Below are positions 5,308 through 8,434 of a stretch of DNA of 8,434 bases, piece by piece. The stretch is taken from NCBI GenBank assembly GCA_030682595.1, contig JAUXNZ010000334.1:1-8434 (forward strand), given 5' to 3'. The position numbers and the translations under genes are program-made. The notes below the pieces were generated by a model. It ran no database searches. It was not told the DNA's origin and saw nothing but the letters and a program-made list of their open reading frames with translations. The number at the start of each line of letters is the position of its first letter. Within the stretch, counting starts at the first letter, position 1. Source of the DNA: Rhodocyclaceae bacterium. GTDB taxonomy: Bacteria > Pseudomonadota > Gammaproteobacteria > Burkholderiales > Rhodocyclaceae.

Positions 5308-6219
5308 TTGCCAAAAACATGCCGGTCCGCCCCAAATGTTTTTTGGCCCCCTGGGGGGATAACTCCGCATAGCGGAGTTTTCGGGGGGGGCCTTGTCGAC
5401 ACCCACTGCCACCTCGATGCGGCAGAGTACGATGCCGATCGCGATGAAGTGTATGCCGCCGCAAAAGTCGGCGCTGGCGGGACGGCGCAAGCCGGATGCG
5501 CCGCCAACTGGGTTACGGCGCTCGTTGTGCCGGCGGTCGAGCGCGCCAACTTCGGCGCCGTGGCGAGTGTTTGCCGTGAATATCCGGGCTGCTTTCCGGC
5601 CTATGGCATCCATCCGCTGTATGTCGATCGCGCTCGTCCCGAGGACCTCGCCGCGCTGCGCGAAATACTGACGCGCGAACCGGTCGTGGCGGTGGGCGAA
5701 ATCGGCCTGGACCGTTATGCCGCGCAGCGAGACGATGCGCGCCAGGAATTTTATTTCGTCGAGCAACTGAAGATCGCACGTGAGCTCGACCTGCCGGTGC
5801 TCTTGCACGTGCGTCGTGCCATCGATCCGATCCTGAAACATCTGCGGCAGAGCCGGGTTGGTGGCATCGCCCACGCCTTCAATGGCAGCCGGCAGCAGGC
5901 CGACGAGTTCATCAAGCTCGGTTTCAAGCTCGGCTTCGGCGGCGCGCTGACCTTTCCCGGCTCGAAGCGCATCCGCGCGCTGGCGGCGGACCTGCCGCTC
6001 GACAGCATCGTGCTCGAAACCGATGCGCCGGACATGCCACCACAATGGAAAGTCGGCGCCCGCAACACGCCAGCCGAGTTGCTACCGATCGCTGAAACAC
6101 TGGCACAATTACGGGGTCTGTCGCTGGCCGAGATCGCCGCGGCAACCAGTGCCAATGCCTGCGCGGTGCTGCCGCGCCTCAAAGATTTTCAACACAACCC
6201 AGAGAGAGAAAAACCATGA
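5308..6219 (+). CDS. TatD/YjjV-family metal-dependent hydrolase, remodelled 5' end
   Basis: This is a TIM-barrel hydrolase of the TatD family (members include Mg-dependent 3'-5' DNases), closest by eye to the E. coli YjjV subgroup. With the TTG start at 5308 the product is 303 residues, compared with about 260 for the subgroup. Metal and catalytic residues are all present: His33 and His35 in DTHCHLD, Glu131 in VGEIGLD, His167 in LLHVRR, His189 in AHAFNGS and Asp239 in LETDAPDMP. Residues 1-28 are translated palindromic repeat and match no family sequence. No in-frame ATG or GTG lies between 5308 and DTHCH, and the next in-frame GTG (5449) would delete both histidines. A weak GAGG (5293-5296) precedes the TTG by 11 nt. 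Residues 56-68 look like a second insertion. The stop overlaps the tpx start (ATGA, 6216-6219). The family is clear; the start and the in vivo activity are uncertain. Confidence 0.85.
   Translation: MPKTCRSAPNVFWPPGGITPHSGVFGGGLVDTHCHLDAAEYDADRDEVYAAAKVGAGGTAQAGCAANWVTALVVPAVERANFGAVASVCREYPGCFPAYGIHPLYVDRARPEDLAALREILTREPVVAVGEIGLDRYAAQRDDARQEFYFVEQLKIARELDLPVLLHVRRAIDPILKHLRQSRVGGIAHAFNGSRQQADEFIKLGFKLGFGGALTFPGSKRIRALAADLPLDSIVLETDAPDMPPQWKVGARNTPAELLPIAETLAQLRGLSLAEIAAATSANACAVLPRLKDFQHNPEREKP
5311..5392 (+). repeat. Compound palindromic intergenic element with G tracts
   Basis: Three nested or adjacent palindromes fill the gap after iscX. AAAAACAT (5313-5320) is inverted as ATGTTTTT (5336-5343), with flanking CC/GG extending it over one bulged T. 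AACTCCGC (5361-5368) is inverted as GCGGAGTT (5372-5379) around an ATA loop. GGCCCCC (5345-5351) is inverted as GGGGGCC (5386-5392), enclosing that hairpin. The C tract could instead pair with the nearer G6 run at 5353-5358. The layout resembles dispersed palindromic repeats found between genes in beta- and gammaproteobacteria, but copy number cannot be judged from one window. Its right edge abuts the DTHCH motif of the next gene. Confidence 0.65.
5361..5381 (+). terminator. Possible intrinsic terminator after the isc operon
   Basis: An 8-bp perfect stem (AACTCCGC/GCGGAGTT, loop ATA) runs into a TTTT that begins within the stem's 3' arm (5378-5381). The T-run is short and is followed by CG, so termination is probably partial. 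It lies inside the apparent 5' coding region of the TatD-family gene, which makes its role ambiguous. It may simply be part of the palindromic repeat. Confidence 0.4.
5473..5511 (+). other. Apparent 39-nt palindromic in-frame insertion in the TatD-family gene
   Basis: Residues 56-68 (AGGTAQAGCAANW) interrupt an otherwise family-like run: removing them restores AAKVGVTALVVPA, which lines up with AAQAGVGKIIVPA of E. coli YjjV as I remember it. The stretch is rich in inverted repeats. CGGCGCA (5483-5489) pairs with TGCGCCG (5497-5503). Alternatively CGGC-GCAA-GCCG (5483-5494) sits inside TGGCGG/CCGCCA (5475-5480 with 5501-5506). Its length is a multiple of three, keeping the frame. The limits are estimated from protein comparison only. 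Confidence 0.5.
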
Positions 6220-6716
6220 GCAAGACTGTCACCCTGCATGGCAACCCCTTCCGCGTCGCCGGCGATCTTCCCGCCGTTGGCACCAGCGCACCCGCGCTCA
6301 CCCTCACCAATGGCGAACTGGCCGATGTCACGCTGGCCAGCTTCGCGGGCAAGCGCAAGGTGCTGAACATCGTACCGAGCCTCGATACGCCGACCTGCGC
6401 GACTTCGACGCGCAAGTTCAACGAATCCGCCGCGACATTGAAGAACACCGCCGTGCTGGTCGTGTCGGGCGACCTGCCCTTCGCGGCCGGTCGTTTCTGT
6501 TCTGTCGAAGGGCTGAAAAATGTCGCGCATCTGTCGACCTTCCGCCACCCGGAATTCATGAAAGCCTGGGGTGTGGCAATGGACGAAGGCCCGCTGCTCG
6601 GCCTGACTGCACGCGCCGTCGTGGTGCTCGATGAAAACGACCGCGTGCTGCACAGCCAGTTGGTGCCCGAGATCGGCGACGAACCCGACTACGCCGCCGC
6701 GCTGAAAGTTCTGTAA
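6216..6716 (+). CDS. tpx: Thiol peroxidase Tpx (atypical 2-Cys peroxiredoxin)
   Basis: Tpx reduces hydrogen peroxide and organic peroxides, with electrons from thioredoxin and thioredoxin reductase. In E. coli it is periplasm-extracted but acts as an antioxidant thiol peroxidase. The product is 166 residues, the expected length. The peroxidatic Cys61 lies in PSLDTPTCATSTRKFNE and the resolving Cys95 in FAAGRFCSVEGL, with the same spacing as E. coli Tpx. GKRKVLNIVPSLDT and LTARAVVVLDENDRVLHSQLVPEI are family hallmarks. There is no signal peptide. The start ATG overlaps the TGA of the TatD-family gene and is preceded by a purine-rich AGAGAGAGAA (6201-6210), so translation is likely coupled but independently supported. 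Its TAA is 3 nt from the stop of the convergent DUF1015 gene, leaving no room for a separate terminator. Confidence 0.97.
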   Translation: MSKTVTLHGNPFRVAGDLPAVGTSAPALTLTNGELADVTLASFAGKRKVLNIVPSLDTPTCATSTRKFNESAATLKNTAVLVVSGDLPFAAGRFCSVEGLKNVAHLSTFRHPEFMKAWGVAMDEGPLLGLTARAVVVLDENDRVLHSQLVPEIGDEPDYAAALKVL

Positions 6717-6719
6717 TCC

Positions 6720-7967
6720 TCAGTCGAGGACGTGCGAGACCAGACCGTCGGCGAGTTTCGGTTCGAACCAGGTTGATTTTGGCGGCATGACCTGGTTGTT
6801 GTCGGCGACGGCCATCAACTGATCCATGCGCGTCGGATGGAGGGCGAAGGCGACGGCCATTTCGCCGGAATTGACTCGCCGTTCGAGTTCGCCCAGGCCC
6901 CGGACGCCACCGACGAAGTCGATGCGCTTGTCACGGCGCAGGTCGGTGATGCCGAGAATCGGGCCAAGCAGGTGGTCGGATAACAGTGATACGTCCAGTC
7001 GTGCCACCGGATCGGCGGGAATCAGTTCTGGCTTGATGGTCAGCTTGTACCACTGACCAGCCAGATACATGCCGAACTCGCCAGGCTGCGCGGGTTTGAC
7101 TCGCTCCGGGCTTTCCTCGACCGCGAAGGCCGCGGCGAGCCGTCCCGTCAGCGCCGACTTTTCCATGCCGTGCAGGTCTTTCACCACGCGGTTGTAGTCG
7201 AGAATTTTCATGTCGTGCTGGGGAAAGATCACCGCCAGAAAATAGTCTGACGATAGCTCGCGTTCCTCCTGCCGCCGGGCTGCCGCGACGCGCGCGGCAG
7301 CGGCGGAGCGGTGGTGGCCGTCGGCAATGTAAAGCGCCTCCATGCCGTCGAAGCAGCGCGTGATGGCGTCGATCTGCGCGGCGTCGTCCAGCATCCAGAT
7401 CTGGTGGCGCACGGTGCTATGAGCGTCGTCGGCGGTAACATCGGCGACGGCTTTGCCCCGGGCGATGGCGTCGATCAGCGCATCCGCCAAGGCGGAGTCC
7501 GGATAGGCGAGCAGCACCGGCCCGGTCTGGGCGTTGGTTGCCTCGATTTGCCGCACCCGGTCGTCTTCCTTGTCGGGGCGGGTGAATTCGTGTTTCTTGA
7601 TGCGGTTGTTGGCATAGCAGGAGACAGATGCGGTGGCAACCAGTCCGGTCTGAACATGTGCCCCCATCGTCAGCCGGTAGGCGTAATAACACGGCGCGGC
7701 ATCGCGCGCCAGCACGCCGGCCGTCAGCATCGCGCCGATGTTTTCCGCTGCCTTGGCATACACGGCCGGGTCATAGGGATTGATGTCGGCGGGTAAATCG
7801 ATTTCCGGCCGCGAAACGTGCAGGAACGACCAGGGCTTGCCGGTGGCACCATGGACAATATTGCGCGCCTCATCGGCTGACAGCACGTCATAGGGTGGAG
7901 CGGCCACCTCGGCGGCGCGGCCGGGAGCGGGGCGCAGTCCGCGAAAAGGCTTGATCAGTGTGGTCAT
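6720..7967 (-). CDS. DUF1015-family protein of unknown function
   Basis: This 415-residue soluble protein belongs to the DUF1015 (COG4198) family, which has no established function that I can state with confidence. Recognised family signatures are the N-terminal IKPFRGLRPAPGRAAEVAAPPYDV, the basic KKHEFTRPDKEDDR segment (124-137), ALYIADGHHRSAAA (211-224), KILDYNRVV (254-262) and the C-terminal VMPPKSTWFEPKLADGL (393-409). The dense conserved charged motifs suggest an enzyme. DGHHR resembles a motif that I recall from ParB/SerK-like kinases, but that link is inference. There is no signal peptide or membrane segment. The ATG at 7965-7967 lies 4 nt after the stop of the DAHP synthase gene, with no clear ribosome binding site, so translation probably depends on the upstream gene. 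The cotranscription points to a metabolic role near aromatic or serine-linked amino acid metabolism, which remains unproven. Confidence 0.9.
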   Translation of the reverse strand: MTTLIKPFRGLRPAPGRAAEVAAPPYDVLSADEARNIVHGATGKPWSFLHVSRPEIDLPADINPYDPAVYAKAAENIGAMLTAGVLARDAAPCYYAYRLTMGAHVQTGLVATASVSCYANNRIKKHEFTRPDKEDDRVRQIEATNAQTGPVLLAYPDSALADALIDAIARGKAVADVTADDAHSTVRHQIWMLDDAAQIDAITRCFDGMEALYIADGHHRSAAAARVAAARRQEERELSSDYFLAVIFPQHDMKILDYNRVVKDLHGMEKSALTGRLAAAFAVEESPERVKPAQPGEFGMYLAGQWYKLTIKPELIPADPVARLDVSLLSDHLLGPILGITDLRRDKRIDFVGGVRGLGELERRVNSGEMAVAFALHPTRMDQLMAVADNNQVMPPKSTWFEPKLADGLVSHVLD

Positions 7968-7971
7968 CGGC

Positions 7972-8434
7972 TTATTTGGCTTGACCAGCCCGGCCGGCCA
8001 AGGGGCCGCGCAGGGCGTCGTGCGCCTCGCGGATCATTTTTTCCGTGGTCGGCCAGTCGACGCAGGCATCGGTCACCGAACAGCCGTATTTGAGCTTGGA
8101 CAGATCCGCGGGGATCGGCTGGTTGCCCGCTTCGATGTTGCTCTCGATCATCAGACCGACGATGGATTTGTTGCCGAGCCGGATCTGATTCACCACGTCG
8201 TGCATCACCAGGGGTTGCAGTTCCGGCTTTTTATAGCTGTTGGCGTGCGAGCAATCGACGACGATATTGGCGGCCAGCTTGGCCTTGGCCAGGGCATTTT
8301 CCGCCAGTGCCACGCTGACCGTGTCGTAATTCGGCCGGTCGCCGCCGCCGCGCAGCACCAGGTGGCCGTAGCGGTTGCCACAGGTGCGCACCACGCTGGA
8401 GCGGCCCTGCATGTTGATGCCGAGGAAATTGTGC
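7972..8434 (-). CDS. aroG: 3-deoxy-7-phosphoheptulonate synthase (class I), 5' end missing
   Basis: DAHP synthase condenses phosphoenolpyruvate and erythrose 4-phosphate in the first step of the shikimate pathway. About 154 C-terminal residues are in the window; the coding frame runs off the right edge with no start. The reading frame continues through the internal ATG at 8412 as HNFLGINMQGRSSVV, so that ATG is not the start. Class I (AroF/G/H type) landmarks are GHLVLRGG, DCSHANSYKK with the metal-ligand His, IVGLMIESNIEAGNQ with the ligand Glu, and YGCSVTDACVDW with the ligand Asp. It is a TIM-barrel metalloenzyme normally inhibited by one aromatic amino acid. The N-terminal residues that decide which one are outside the window, so the isozyme name is only the usual default. 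It appears to be cotranscribed with the DUF1015 gene downstream. Confidence 0.93.
   Translation of the reverse strand, partial: HNFLGINMQGRSSVVRTCGNRYGHLVLRGGGDRPNYDTVSVALAENALAKAKLAANIVVDCSHANSYKKPELQPLVMHDVVNQIRLGNKSIVGLMIESNIEAGNQPIPADLSKLKYGCSVTDACVDWPTTEKMIREAHDALRGPLAGRAGQAK

Noticed and set aside
5483..5503. Enterobacterial REP sequence in the TatD-family gene
   Set aside because: GCCGGATGCG resembles part of a REP unit, but the rest does not match the consensus and the host is not an enterobacterium, so it is only described as a palindromic insertion.
8410..8412. Start codon of the DAHP synthase gene at the internal ATG
   Set aside because: The frame continues upstream to the window edge with family-like residues (HNFLGIN), so the ATG encodes an internal methionine.

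Overview
The window is about 8.4 kb of GC-rich chromosomal DNA with tightly packed genes. It looks like a betaproteobacterium, perhaps of the Rhodocyclales/Nitrosomonadales type. This rests on three things: the ISC gene order, protein sequences close to but clearly distinct from the E. coli ones, and the style of the intergenic palindromes. The genus cannot be fixed from the sequence alone.

Positions 1-5304 (+ strand) carry a nearly complete housekeeping iron-sulfur cluster (ISC) operon. It starts with the 3' end of a second cysteine desulfurase paralog, followed by iscS, iscU, iscA, hscB, hscA, fdx and iscX. IscS supplies sulfur, IscU is the scaffold, ferredoxin supplies electrons, HscB/HscA release the cluster from IscU, IscA is an A-type carrier, and IscX is the small IscS-binding modulator. 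All catalytic and ligand residues I looked for are present. From iscU onward the genes abut or overlap, except for a 44-nt gap before hscA. The regulator gene iscR is not in the window and would be expected further upstream. The iscS-iscU junction is unusual: a long perfect stem-loop covers the iscS stop codon and a second GC-rich hairpin lies before iscU.

Positions 5305-6716 (+ strand) hold a palindromic, G-tract-rich intergenic element, a TatD/YjjV-type metal-dependent hydrolase gene, and tpx (thiol peroxidase), which overlaps the hydrolase stop codon. The palindromic element abuts the first catalytic motif of the hydrolase and seems to have replaced its normal start codon. A TTG at 5308 is the only usable start that keeps the metal-binding motif. 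The same gene also carries an apparent 39-nt palindromic in-frame insertion.

Positions 6720-8434 (- strand) hold a DUF1015-family gene of unknown function lying 4 nt downstream of a class I DAHP synthase gene, whose 5' part is cut by the window edge. Together they look like one transcription unit, converging on tpx with only 3 nt between stop codons.

I see no CRISPR array, tRNA, rRNA, transposase or phage gene. Most of the window is conserved housekeeping sequence. The points worth a second look are the tandem desulfurases, the hairpins at the iscS-iscU junction, the remodelled 5' end of the TatD-family gene, and the DUF1015/DAHP synthase pairing. I do not see a clearly new multi-gene system.
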